Below are positions 17,667 through 26,406 of a stretch of 64,000 nucleotides of DNA, piece after piece. Both the position numbers and the translations under genes were made by a program. Within the stretch, counting starts at the first letter, position 1; every line of letters begins with the position of its first letter. Under the pieces are notes generated by a model. That model was not told the origin of the DNA. It made no database searches and worked only from the letters and a program-made list of their open reading frames with translations. The stretch comes from Microbulbifer sp. Q7 (GTDB lineage: Bacteria; Pseudomonadota; Gammaproteobacteria; Pseudomonadales; Cellvibrionaceae), in the NCBI RefSeq assembly GCF_001639145.1, contig NZ_LROY01000002.1:900501-964500 (forward strand). The letters run 5' to 3'.

Positions 17667-17674
17667 TCCTGTCC

Positions 17675-17698
17675 AAAAAAATGGGCGCCGAAACGCCC
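17675..17698 (-). terminator. Intrinsic terminator of the OmpW-like gene
   Basis: Read on the minus strand: stem GGGCG - TTTCGG - CGCCC, then A and seven T. Lies 26 bases past the end of the OmpW-family gene, between it and the convergent lipoprotein gene. Confidence 0.75.
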
Positions 17699-17723
17699 GA
17701 TTTAACCTGCCGAATTCCGAGTG

Positions 17724-18506
17724 TCAGAAGGAGAACTTGTAGCCTACTGACAGATTGAACATCCAGGGATCATAGCTGTAGTCCCCGGAATAGGACTCAA
17801 AAATGGGATCTACATCCGGGGGCGGCGGTACGTCGTCAAAAACCCGTACCCGCAGATCTGTCTCGGATCTGGCGTACATTGCGGCGACGTTGACCAGCCA
17901 GGAGCTATCGCGCCCGAAGTTGAAGTCCATACCCATTTGCCAGGTATAGCCCCAGGCATACCCCATGTTGAAGTCGCCACGCAGGCCAAAGTCTGCCAGG
18001 TCGTCCCGCAGCTCTCGTCTCAGGCTGCCGTCGCCGAAGTCGGTATAGCTAATCCCACCACCTATATAGGGCTGAACCATACAGGTCTCATCCAGGGGGT
18101 AGTATTTCAGGCTTAGGGTAGTGATGTCGGCATCAAAACTGACCACGTCGCGATAGTCGACATCGTCGAAGCCGAAGGTGAAAAAGCGGTCACCGTGACT
18201 GCTGGTATGGTTGTCGCCATCCATATAGCCGAGCTCGATGCCCCAGTGTTCGTTCGCTTTCCACTCGAGGTTCCCATACCAGCCCCACTCGGAACCTGGG
18301 TCAACGGTCGAGCGAAACGCATCGAAGAACTCGAAGGTCTCGTCGACAAAGCTAACCTGGTCTGTATTGGGCTCAATGTAATAGCCGCCCACTCGGACAA
18401 TAAAGTCCTGTGGTCCGGTCAAGCCTAGCGGGTTCGCCGAGGCGGTGCTGCTCAGCGCCAAAGCCAATGGCGCGAGGATAGGCGAAAATTTCAAAATCCG
18501 TTTCAT
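17724..18506 (-). CDS. OmpW-family outer-membrane beta-barrel protein
   Basis: 260 residues. A signal peptide ends near SSTASA (about 20-25). The mature protein starts FIVRVGGYYIEPNTDQV, the usual OmpW opening (VR.G...V.P). Amphipathic strands follow (WGIELGYMDGDN, TTLSLKYYPLD, VQPYIGGGISYTDF), and the C-terminus is ...LSVGYKFSF, ending in Phe as outer-membrane barrels do. OmpW proteins form small eight-stranded barrels with a hydrophobic channel. AAGGAG lies 9 bases before ATG 18506. Longer and more acidic in its loops than E. coli OmpW (212 residues). Confidence 0.85.
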   Translation of the reverse strand: MKRILKFSPILAPLALALSSTASANPLGLTGPQDFIVRVGGYYIEPNTDQVSFVDETFEFFDAFRSTVDPGSEWGWYGNLEWKANEHWGIELGYMDGDNHTSSHGDRFFTFGFDDVDYRDVVSFDADITTLSLKYYPLDETCMVQPYIGGGISYTDFGDGSLRRELRDDLADFGLRGDFNMGYAWGYTWQMGMDFNFGRDSSWLVNVAAMYARSETDLRVRVFDDVPPPPDVDPIFESYSGDYSYDPWMFNLSVGYKFSF

Positions 18507-18989
18507 TTAAGGTAACTCCTTTTATACCCATGGAACAAAAAGTGTAATACACGCATTTTCGGCTTAAGGGGTGCACAACTTACTTTATGTGCCAAATGGC
18601 AGGTATAGGCGCTTTCTTCGTGGAAATGCAGATGGCTGTGGGGATAACAAATGGGGATCGCAATATGCGCAGCCCAGTCAGGGGTTGGCACGCCGTTCGT
18701 AGTCTATGCTGTCACGTGTAGTTGGCTCGTTACATCGGCGTACTTATAAGAAAGGAGGTTCTGACCTCTAATATCGCCGGCGTTCTGGTCTACAAAATAG
18801 GCAACGACAATATAATTTCTCAAATTGCGGTTCGATGGAGTCAGTCCTGGCTTTATTGCTGTCGCATTGGTAGTCAACCGAGGGTATAGGGTGACTTTTA
18901 CACACAATCCGCAAGCGTCCGTCGCAGATCCCGCGATTGTCGCGCCTCCAGCCAGTAAGAGACAGGCTCCAGTTGCTGTATCGGCGCCA
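18507..18989. promoter_or_regulatory. Divergent region between ompW-like gene and crtE, with candidate crt promoter
   Basis: No gene is supported here. A good sigma70-type promoter reads rightward: -35 TCTACA (18789-18794), 16-base spacer, -10 TATAAT (18811-18816), predicted start near 18823. This leaves a leader of about 165 bases before the preferred crtE ATG at 18990. It also makes a TTG start at 18825 unlikely, because that would be essentially leaderless. The left part carries the Shine-Dalgarno of the OmpW-like gene. No light-regulator (CarH/LitR) site could be recognised. Confidence 0.5.
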
Positions 18990-19871
18990 ATGATGGAAGT
19001 GGTCCATTTAAAGAGCCTGATAAATGCAACCTTGCTGGAACTTCTGCCAGCGCAAGAGGCATCGCCCACGCATCTGCATCAAGCCATGCATTACGCTTTG
19101 CTGGGTCCCGGCAAACGCTTGCGTCCGCTTCTTACGCTTCTGGCTGCGAACGGCGCCACTGACAGCTACTTTCTCCGTATGGCCTGCGTATCGGAAATGG
19201 TGCATACCGCTTCGCTGATTCTCGATGATCTGCCCTGTATGGACGATGCGACGATGCGCCGTGGTCGCCCCTGCACACACGTACGTTTTTCCGAAAGCAC
19301 CGCCATTCTTGCGTCAATAAACTTCCTTAATCTTGCGTACGGCGTTGTCGCGAATTGCCCCAACGTCGACGCCTCCACCAAAGTCGCCATCAGCGCGCAT
19401 CTCAGTCATGTTGTTGGTTCTATGGGATTAGTTGGCGGGCAGATCGCTGATTTGCAGGATCAGCCTGTGGGCGCCAAGAGCGAAATTGAGCAGCACTATC
19501 ACCAGAAAACAGGGTGTCTGATTGAGTTTGCTGTCGTCACCGGTGCGCGGCTCAGGGGGATGGACGCAGATGCGATCGAGGCATTCACGCACTTTGCTCG
19601 TGCCTTTGGTCTGCTGTTTCAGCTGTACGACGATATGTTGGACCACAGTACCTTTGCACAAGAGACCGGTAAGGACACGCAGCAGGATGTGGGGAAAACC
19701 ACTTTGCTTTCGCTTTACACACCGGAGGAAGCTCGTGGCGCATTGAACGACGCACAAGCGTTGGCAAGAGAGCAATTACGCAGAGCAGGGCACGAGGAAT
19801 CGTCACTCGCAGCGCTCGTGGAACAACAGTTCGTCACCTTCAACGGTGCGGCGCAAAGGCTCTGGAGTTGA
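18990..19871 (+). CDS. crtE: CrtE, geranylgeranyl diphosphate synthase
   Basis: About 293 residues from ATG 18990 (a second ATG follows at once), the usual length of CrtE/IspA-type trans-prenyltransferases. The first Asp-rich motif DDLPCMDDATMRRGRP, the second LYDDMLDHSTFAQETGKD, and GPGKRLRPLL near the N-terminus are intact. Makes GGPP from FPP/IPP, the first committed step here. The frame is open upstream to TTG 18825, but that extension is not conserved in character and starts at the predicted transcription start. First gene of the carotenoid operon. No clear ribosome site precedes either start. Confidence 0.9.
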   Translation: MMEVVHLKSLINATLLELLPAQEASPTHLHQAMHYALLGPGKRLRPLLTLLAANGATDSYFLRMACVSEMVHTASLILDDLPCMDDATMRRGRPCTHVRFSESTAILASINFLNLAYGVVANCPNVDASTKVAISAHLSHVVGSMGLVGGQIADLQDQPVGAKSEIEQHYHQKTGCLIEFAVVTGARLRGMDADAIEAFTHFARAFGLLFQLYDDMLDHSTFAQETGKDTQQDVGKTTLLSLYTPEEARGALNDAQALAREQLRRAGHEESSLAALVEQQFVTFNGAAQRLWS

Positions 19872-19880
19872 ACCGAGCGA

Positions 19881-20894
19881 ATGACGGCGACGGCAGCACT
19901 CACCATTGACCGACTGCAGGTCGTTTACGGCAGCCACCGCGCCTTGGGCGATGTTTCTTTGCAGGTGGAACCCGGTGAAATACTCGGCATCCTGGGACCG
20001 AATGGTGCAGGAAAATCGACGTTGTTACGCGCCATCACCGGCAAGTTGCGTCCTACCTCTGGGAAAATATTCATCGCAGGGAAGGCGCTTTTTCCGGGCA
20101 AGGCTTATCAGCATTCCATCGGCTTCACCCCTCAGTTTCTGGGTTTATACCGGCACCTGACGGGGCGTGAGAACCTGGCGTTTTTTGCGCGCTGCACCGG
20201 TGTCCGTCGCCAGAAAATATGCGCACGGGTTCGTCAGGTGCTGGAAGAAATCGAGTTAACAGACAAGGCCGATGTGCGGGTCGACCAGCTGTCCGGTGGT
20301 ATGCAACGGCGCTTACACCTGGCAGCCACCCTGGTCTCGCAGCCCGCTCTACTTGTGCTGGACGAACCCACCGCCGGGGTCGATCTGGGCGTGCGCATGT
20401 CAATCCACGACCTTATTCGCCGCCGCGCCGAGCAGGGTGCGACCGTGGTCGTGGTTACCCATGAATTAGATGAAGCGGAAGTGCTATCCCACCGCGTAGC
20501 GCTTCTTCATCAAGGCCAGCTGAGAGCCTTGGCCGAGCCCCAGACACTGGTACACGAAACCTTTGGTAACCGTCAGCTTTTCGTTGTACGCACGGTACCC
20601 ATGGTTCCCCCGGCACTCGGTGATCGGCTGCGGGAGATCGGATTCCGCCGTCGCAGTGATGACAGTATTGATGAGAGTAATGATGAGAGTGATAAAGAGA
20701 TCAGTGAGTGGTGTCTGGAAAGTGACCTGCCGCTGGATAAGCTGATCGATCATCTCTATCGCGACCTTGTGGGAGCGCGTGATGCCATTGCCGAGGTCTC
20801 GGTACGCCGGCCCGGATTAAAACACGTGATGCAGCACGTTACCGTTAACCGCACCGATTCTGTGGTGGAGTCTGAGTCGGAGCAGGAATCATGA
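19881..20894 (+). CDS. ABC exporter ATPase inside the carotenoid operon
   Basis: 337 residues. Walker A GPNGAGKST (about 38-46), signature LSGGMQRRLHLA, Walker B LLVLDEPTAGVD and switch His in VVTHELDEAE define an ABC-2/DrrA-type exporter ATPase. The C-terminal extension after about residue 240 contains an acidic, repetitive tract (DDSIDESNDESDKE, DNA 20658-20697) that looks like an expanded simple repeat. It starts 9 bases after crtE and overlaps the permease gene by 4 bases. The substrate is unknown. Co-transcription with crt genes suggests a role in moving a carotenoid, a precursor or another lipid, but that is inference. Confidence 0.88.
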   Translation: MTATAALTIDRLQVVYGSHRALGDVSLQVEPGEILGILGPNGAGKSTLLRAITGKLRPTSGKIFIAGKALFPGKAYQHSIGFTPQFLGLYRHLTGRENLAFFARCTGVRRQKICARVRQVLEEIELTDKADVRVDQLSGGMQRRLHLAATLVSQPALLVLDEPTAGVDLGVRMSIHDLIRRRAEQGATVVVVTHELDEAEVLSHRVALLHQGQLRALAEPQTLVHETFGNRQLFVVRTVPMVPPALGDRLREIGFRRRSDDSIDESNDESDKEISEWCLESDLPLDKLIDHLYRDLVGARDAIAEVSVRRPGLKHVMQHVTVNRTDSVVESESEQES

Positions 20895-22099
20895 GGGCAA
20901 TTTTCCGAGTGATGGCCCTGGGCTTGTGGCGTGACCGCGGTGCGTTACTTTTGGCCTTTGCTTTGCCCAGCCTGGTATTTGCTATCTTTGCCAGTATCTT
21001 CTCTGGCGCCGCGGAAGGCGACTTGCACTTGCGGGTAGGGCTCGCGCTGGAATCGGAAGATCCGGTAATGCAAGACTTCGCGCAGTACCTGACACAAAGT
21101 AAAGAAGTGGAGATCACGGCACTGCCCGATGCAAACCGTGCTCAACTGCTGGAAGAGGTGCGACAGGGCAATTTCGATACAGCGGTAATCATCCACGGAC
21201 AGGCAGGCGCTAACAGGGGGCCGCTGTTTACCATCGTCAGCGAGCCGACCCGTGAAATTGCAGCGCTGTCTTTACAGGGCTGGCTGCGAAAAAGCCTCGC
21301 CGCCCAACAACCACAGGTGCTTGCGCAACGTCTTGCGCAAAGCACAGAAGCATTGGTTGATGGTTTCACCCCGGAACAGCAGGCGCGCCTGGATGCCGCT
21401 TTGGACTCGATGGCGAGCGAGACGGGCGGTGCAATCACCGATGACGCGCTTATCGAGTTTCAGCCGGTTTATGGCCAGGCGCCAGCTTCAGTCTCTGGGC
21501 TGAGTGGCATTGCTTACTATGCTGGCGCCACCACGATTCTGTTCTTGTTATTGTCCGCCGTGAATGCCGGCATGGTCAGTTTGGAAGAGCGGCAAAACGG
21601 TATCTCCGAACGCCTGCTGCTGAGCAAAGCGGCACACGCTCGGTTGCTGTTGGGACGGTTTCTGTTTTTGCTAACCGTGGGATTTTTGCAGGCCAGCGCT
21701 ATTTTTCTGGTCGCAAGGTTTGGGTTCGGTTTGGAGATAGAGCGCGCGCTGGCGCAAGTTGTTGTGATGGCATTCGCCTGCGCCGCCGCGAGTGCCGGGC
21801 TGGCGCTGTTACTTCTGTCGCTGTGTCGAACAACCCAGCAGGCGACGACCTTTTCGTCATTTTTTGTGCTCATTATTTCCGCCGTCGGCGGTTCGATGGT
21901 GCCACGTTTCATGATGCCTGACTGGCTGCAGACCCTGAGCTTGTTTACACCCAATGCGTGGGCGATCGAAGGTTTTTACGGAGCGTTGATTCGCGGCGAC
22001 AGCTGGGCTCAGCTGGCTCAGCCCGGCGGCATCCTGGCTGCGGTTGGCCTGGTGTGCCTGCTGTTAGCGGCCGTACCCCTATTCAAGACGCCGGCATAA
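20891..22099 (+). CDS. ABC-2 type exporter permease inside the carotenoid operon
   Basis: 402 residues. One N-terminal helix (about 18-36), a long extracytoplasmic domain (about 45-205) and a C-terminal block of five helices (about 215-395) follow the YhbS/YhhJ-like ABC-2 permease plan. The cytoplasmic EERQNGISERLLLSKAAHARLLLGR segment after the second helix and the late FTPNAWAIEGFYGALI are family-typical. ATGA overlap with the ATPase gene indicates a translationally coupled two-gene exporter. crtZ starts 14 bases downstream. Confidence 0.87.
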   Translation: MRAIFRVMALGLWRDRGALLLAFALPSLVFAIFASIFSGAAEGDLHLRVGLALESEDPVMQDFAQYLTQSKEVEITALPDANRAQLLEEVRQGNFDTAVIIHGQAGANRGPLFTIVSEPTREIAALSLQGWLRKSLAAQQPQVLAQRLAQSTEALVDGFTPEQQARLDAALDSMASETGGAITDDALIEFQPVYGQAPASVSGLSGIAYYAGATTILFLLLSAVNAGMVSLEERQNGISERLLLSKAAHARLLLGRFLFLLTVGFLQASAIFLVARFGFGLEIERALAQVVVMAFACAAASAGLALLLLSLCRTTQQATTFSSFFVLIISAVGGSMVPRFMMPDWLQTLSLFTPNAWAIEGFYGALIRGDSWAQLAQPGGILAAVGLVCLLLAAVPLFKTPA

Positions 22100-22113
22100 G
22101 GGAGGCCTAATCC

Positions 22114-22638
22114 ATGATGGAATGGTTGTGGACGCTCGTACTTGTGGTCGTGGCTTTCCTGGGCATGGAGGTGTTCGCCTGGTACGCCCACAAGTACATC
22201 ATGCACGGTTGGGGCTGGGGTTGGCACAAGTCCCATCACGAATCCCATCACCAACCCCATCTTAAAAACACTGGCGGCGTGTTCGAGAAAAACGATCTGT
22301 ATGTGGTTGTGTTTTCACTGGTCGTGATCGGACTGTTTGCGGTGGGTGACCTTTATTGGAAGCCACTCATGGCAATCGCATCCGGCATTACGCTGTACGG
22401 CGTAGTGTACTCATTGTTTCACGACGGAATGGTTCACCGGCGCTGGCCGATTCGCTGGCGGCCGAAGAGTGGCTACTTGAAGCGTCTGGTCCAGGCGCAC
22501 CGAATACATCATGCGGTACGCACCCGAGAGGGTACGGTGTCCTTCGGATTTCTCTATGCACCAGATGTCAGAAAACTCAAGAAACGCCTAAAGCAGCAAC
22601 AGGCTGCATCTCTAGCGGGAGCGCGGCATGACCGATGA
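22114..22638 (+). CDS. crtZ: CrtZ, beta-carotene 3-hydroxylase
   Basis: 174 residues, normal for bacterial CrtZ. The di-iron histidine motifs of the fatty-acid-hydroxylase superfamily are all visible: HKYIMH (about 26-31), HKSHH (about 38-42), HDGMVH (about 108-113) and HRIHH (about 129-133), between about four membrane helices. Hydroxylates beta-carotene at C3 and C3' to zeaxanthin in the inner membrane. GGGAGG lies 9 bases before ATG 22114. The 3' end overlaps idi by 11 bases. Confidence 0.95.
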   Translation: MMEWLWTLVLVVVAFLGMEVFAWYAHKYIMHGWGWGWHKSHHESHHQPHLKNTGGVFEKNDLYVVVFSLVVIGLFAVGDLYWKPLMAIASGITLYGVVYSLFHDGMVHRRWPIRWRPKSGYLKRLVQAHRIHHAVRTREGTVSFGFLYAPDVRKLKKRLKQQQAASLAGARHDR

Positions 22639-23689
22639 CGATTTGGTGAAACGCAAGAATGATCATCTCGATATCGTGCTGGACGCGCGTCGGGCCAAGA
22701 CTTCGGCCCTTACCGGATTCGCCGATTATCGCTTCGCCCATTGTGCCTTGCCACAGTTGCACCTGGACGATATCGATCTCAGTACACGATTTTTCCATAA
22801 ACCCTTAAACGCGCCGCTGTTGATCAGTTCGATGACCGGCGGTGCCGCGCGGGCCAAAGATATCAATCATCACCTGGCAGAAGCCGCCCAGCACCTGGGT
22901 ATCGCTTTGGCCATCGGTTCCCAGCGCGTTGCGCTGCAGTCTGGCAGCGATCACGGCCTGACCAGGCAATTGCGACGCATCGCCCCGGATATCCCCCTGC
23001 TTGGGAATATCGGCGCAGGTCAGCTGCGGGAACCCCGGGGGATCGAATGGGCACTGCGGGCAGTGGAGATGATCGAGGCGGATGCATTGATCGTCCATCT
23101 CAACCCCTTGCAAGAGGCGGTGCAAGAGGGCGGCGACCGCGACTGGTGTGGCGTGCTTCAGGCCATCGGTACGCTGGTTGCGTCCCTCGGGGTGCCGTTG
23201 GTGGTTAAGGAGGTGGGTGCGGGTATTTCCCCCGAAGTGGCGCGGGCGCTGGTGGAAGAGGGGGTAGCGATGATCGACGTGGCCGGCGCCGGCGGCACCA
23301 GCTGGGCGGCGGTGGAGGCGGAGCGCGCGACAGATGAGACCCGGCGCCGGGTCGCCATGGCTTTCGCCGGTTGGGGTATCCCCACCGCTCAGGCCATTCG
23401 GGCGGTACGCAAGACCTTGCCGGATACGCCGCTGATTGCTTCCGGCGGTATTCGCGATGGGGTGGACGCGGCCAAGGCAATCCGCCTGGGCGCGGATCTG
23501 GTGGGGCAGGCCGCTGCAGTGCTCGAGAGTGCCACCGATTCCAGTCAGGCAGTGGTCGAGCACTTCGAGGTGGTCATCCAGCAGTTGCGTATCGCCTGTT
23601 TCTGTAGCGGCAGTGCGGATCTGCATGCCTTGCGCGCGGCGGTACTGCTGGATGATCGCGGTGTTCCTCTCGGAGAGCCCCATGACTAG
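22628..23689 (+). CDS. fni: Type 2 isopentenyl-diphosphate delta-isomerase
   Basis: 353 residues of the FMN- and NADPH-dependent type 2 IDI, unrelated to type 1 Idi. Motifs: [10 protein letters not shown] near the N-terminus, [21 protein letters not shown] (about 58-79), [19 protein letters not shown] (about 154-172), [18 protein letters not shown] and the TIM-barrel phosphate loop [23 protein letters not shown]. Interconverts IPP and DMAPP to feed CrtE. Overlaps crtZ by 11 bases; crtY starts 24 bases downstream. Confidence 0.94.
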   Translation: MTDDDLVKRKNDHLDIVLDARRAKTSALTGFADYRFAHCALPQLHLDDIDLSTRFFHKPLNAPLLISSMTGGAARAKDINHHLAEAAQHLGIALAIGSQRVALQSGSDHGLTRQLRRIAPDIPLLGNIGAGQLREPRGIEWALRAVEMIEADALIVHLNPLQEAVQEGGDRDWCGVLQAIGTLVASLGVPLVVKEVGAGISPEVARALVEEGVAMIDVAGAGGTSWAAVEAERATDETRRRVAMAFAGWGIPTAQAIRAVRKTLPDTPLIASGGIRDGVDAAKAIRLGADLVGQAAAVLESATDSSQAVVEHFEVVIQQLRIACFCSGSADLHALRAAVLLDDRGVPLGEPHD

Positions 23690-23713
23690 GTTTGTCGCCA
23701 AGGGGTATTGCCC

Positions 23714-24904
23714 GTGAACGCGCCGGACCATGACCTGATACTGGTGGGCGGCGGCCTGGCCAACGGCCTGATCGCCCTGCGCCTGATACAGGCGCAACCG
23801 GGGTTGCGTCTGCTGATGTTGGAAAGCGAGCGTCGCCCTGGTGGTGAGCACACCTGGTCGTTTCACGAGGGTGATCTCTCTGCAGCCCAACATGCCTGGC
23901 TGGCGCCCCTGGTTGGCCGCCGCTGGGAGCAGCACCGGGTGATTTTTCCGCACCGCGAGCGCCTGTTGAACGGAGGCTATGCGAGCATCTTTTCCCGGGA
24001 TTTCGCCCGCGTGCTTGAGGAAGCCCTGGGCGACAGATTGTGGACCGACACGCGCGTGGCCCGTCTTTCTCCGGACTGCGTGGAGCTTGAGGATGGCCGA
24101 GTGTTGCACGCGCATGCGGTGATCGACGGCCGGGGGCCCATCGACAGCGCGCATCTGACCCTGGGCTATCAGGCATTTCTCGGTCGCGAAGTGCGCCTGG
24201 ACAAGCCCCATGGCCTGGAAGAGCCGATCCTCATGGACGCCAGCGTGCCTCAACAGGACGGCTACCGGTTCGTCTACGTGCTGCCGTTCAGCCACGATAC
24301 CCTGCTGATCGAGGATACCCACTATGTGGACCGCCCGGAGGTGGACGCATCCCACTTGCGTGCGCATATCGAGGCCTATGCGCGGGATCGCGACTGGCAC
24401 ATCGTCGATACCCTGCGGGAGGAGAGCGGCGTGCTGCCGATTACCCTGGCGGGCGATTTCGATACCTTCTGGCAGAGCGCCCAGGGCCAACCGCGAAGTG
24501 GCCTGCGCGCGGGTCTATTTCACCCCACCACCGGTTACTCATTGCCCCAGGCCATGGCACTGGCGGAGTGCATCGCCGAGCTTGGAAATCTCGATGCGGC
24601 GTCATTGTTCCAGACTATCCATGCGTTCGCCGCCTGTGAATGGCGGCGCCAGGGCTACTTTCGCCTGCTCAATCGCATGCTGTTTCTGGCTGGCCGCCCG
24701 GAGCGACGCTGGCAGGTCATGCAGCGCTTTTATGGCCTGTCGGAACCGCTCATCGAACGCTTCTACGCCGGACGCCTGACCCCGGCCGACAAGGCGCGCA
24801 TATTGATCGGCAAACCGCCGGTGCCCCTTGGCGAAGCACTCAAGGCGGTGTGGCTGAATTCACCACAAAAGATCGCATCCACTTCTTTCGGAATACGCAC
24901 ATGA
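23714..24904 (+). CDS. crtY: CrtY, lycopene beta-cyclase
   Basis: About 396 residues. The dinucleotide-binding opening DHDLILVGGGLANGLIALRL and the downstream RPGGEHTWSFHEGDL, HLTLGYQAFLGREVRL, PILMDASVPQQDGYRFVYVLPF and TTGYSLPQAMALAE motifs are those of proteobacterial CrtY. Cyclises both ends of lycopene to beta-carotene. I prefer GTG 23714, with AGGGG 8 bases upstream, over TTG 23708. The stop overlaps the crtI start (ATGA). Confidence 0.94.
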   Translation: MNAPDHDLILVGGGLANGLIALRLIQAQPGLRLLMLESERRPGGEHTWSFHEGDLSAAQHAWLAPLVGRRWEQHRVIFPHRERLLNGGYASIFSRDFARVLEEALGDRLWTDTRVARLSPDCVELEDGRVLHAHAVIDGRGPIDSAHLTLGYQAFLGREVRLDKPHGLEEPILMDASVPQQDGYRFVYVLPFSHDTLLIEDTHYVDRPEVDASHLRAHIEAYARDRDWHIVDTLREESGVLPITLAGDFDTFWQSAQGQPRSGLRAGLFHPTTGYSLPQAMALAECIAELGNLDAASLFQTIHAFAACEWRRQGYFRLLNRMLFLAGRPERRWQVMQRFYGLSEPLIERFYAGRLTPADKARILIGKPPVPLGEALKAVWLNSPQKIASTSFGIRT

Positions 24905-26406
24905 CACGACCCGTATCCCAACCCCAGCGTGCTCTGGTGATCGGTGCCGGCTTCGGCGGCCTGGCCCTGGCAATTCGCCTGCAGGCGGGCGGCTACCAGA
25001 CCACTCTGCTGGAAAAGCGCGACAAGCCCGGTGGCCGCGCCTATGTCTATGAGGACAAAGGGTTCACCTTCGATGCCGGCCCCACGGTAATTACCGATCC
25101 CTCCGCGCTGGAAGAGCTTTTTAAACTGGCGGGTAAGGACCTGGCGGATTATGTCGAACTGCTACCGGTCGCGCCCTTTTACCGTCTCTGCTGGGAAGAT
25201 GCCCCGGCCTTTGACTACGTCAACGATCAGGCCGCACTGGATCGACAGATCGCCGAGCGTAACCCACGAGACGTGGAGGGCTATCGACGGTTTCTGAGTT
25301 ACTCCAGGGCGGTGTTCGAGGAGGGCTATCGCAAGCTCGGTGCCGTTCCGTTTCTCTCATTTCGCGACATGCTCGCCGCCGGGCCGCAGTTGGCTCGGCT
25401 TCAGGCCTGGAGCAGCGTCTACGCCATGGTGTCGAAATTCATTGAAGACCCGCACCTGCGCCAGGCCTTTTCCTTTCACTCCCTGCTGGTCGGGGGCAAC
25501 CCTTTCGCTACCTCTTCGATCTACACGCTGATCCACGCGCTGGAGCGGGAGTGGGGTGTATGGTTTCCGCGGGGCGGCACCGGCGCCCTGGTACGGGGCC
25601 TGGTCCAGTTGTTCGAGGACCTCGGCGGCACCCTCGAACTGAACGCGGAAGTGGAGCGCATCGAGACCACGGGGGATCGGGTGAACGGCGTCACCCTGAC
25701 GGATGGCCGGCTTGTGCCGACGGATGCACTGGCCTCCAACGCGGACGTAATGCATACCTACAGCAAGCTGTTGAGCGGGCACTCCCGCGGCGCCCGCAAA
25801 AGCCGGGCCCTGGGCCGCAAGCGTTACAGCATGTCGCTGTTCGTGATCTATTTCGGTCTGGACCGGCCACCGCAAGGCCTCGAGCACCATACGGTGTGCT
25901 TCGGCCCGCGCTACCGGGAATTGATCCACGAAATCTTCAATGCGGACACTCTGGCCGAGGATTTTTCCCTCTATCTGCATTCCCCCTGCGTCACCGATCC
26001 GAGCCTGGCGCCGGAAGGCTGCAGCGCGCACTATGTCCTGGCGCCGGTGCCACATCTGGGCAAGGCGAACATCGACTGGGAAACCCAGGGTGCGATCTAC
26101 CGCGACCGCATTCTCGACTATCTCGAGCGTCACTATATTCCCGGGCTTCGGGCGCATCTGGTGACCTGCCGGCACTTCACGCCCGTGGACTTTCGCGAGG
26201 AGCTCAACGCCCACCTGGGTTCCGCTTTTTCTCTTGAGCCGACACTCACCCAGAGCGCCTGGTTCCGGCCCCACAACCGGGACGCCAGGATCGACAATTT
26301 CTATCTGGTGGGGGCCGGCACCCATCCCGGCGCCGGGGTGCCGGGAGTGATCGGTTCCGCCAAGGCCACTGCGGGGCTGATGCTGGAGGGACTCAATGAG
26401 GGATAA
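24901..26406 (+). CDS. crtI: CrtI, phytoene desaturase
   Basis: 501 residues, standard for bacterial CrtI. An N-terminal FAD-binding Rossmann motif (VIGAGFGGLALAIRLQAGGY) is followed by EKRDKPGGRAYVYEDKGFTFDAGPTVI. The C-terminal signature YLVGAGTHPGAGVPGVIGSAKAT is complete. Converts phytoene to lycopene in four dehydrogenations. ATG 24901 overlaps the crtY stop by 4 bases and the 3' end overlaps crtB by 11 bases, so crtY-I-B are tightly coupled. The frame extends upstream of 24901, but that part is the crtY gene in another phase. Confidence 0.96.
   Translation: MTRPVSQPQRALVIGAGFGGLALAIRLQAGGYQTTLLEKRDKPGGRAYVYEDKGFTFDAGPTVITDPSALEELFKLAGKDLADYVELLPVAPFYRLCWEDAPAFDYVNDQAALDRQIAERNPRDVEGYRRFLSYSRAVFEEGYRKLGAVPFLSFRDMLAAGPQLARLQAWSSVYAMVSKFIEDPHLRQAFSFHSLLVGGNPFATSSIYTLIHALEREWGVWFPRGGTGALVRGLVQLFEDLGGTLELNAEVERIETTGDRVNGVTLTDGRLVPTDALASNADVMHTYSKLLSGHSRGARKSRALGRKRYSMSLFVIYFGLDRPPQGLEHHTVCFGPRYRELIHEIFNADTLAEDFSLYLHSPCVTDPSLAPEGCSAHYVLAPVPHLGKANIDWETQGAIYRDRILDYLERHYIPGLRAHLVTCRHFTPVDFREELNAHLGSAFSLEPTLTQSAWFRPHNRDARIDNFYLVGAGTHPGAGVPGVIGSAKATAGLMLEGLNEG

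Noticed and set aside
18825-18989. N-terminal extension of crtE from TTG 18825
   Set aside because: It would start at the predicted transcription start, lacks a ribosome site, and gives an N-terminus longer than the family norm.
22805-24490. 561-codon minus-strand frame across idi and crtY
   Set aside because: High-GC antisense shadow; the plus strand holds two clearly conserved enzymes.
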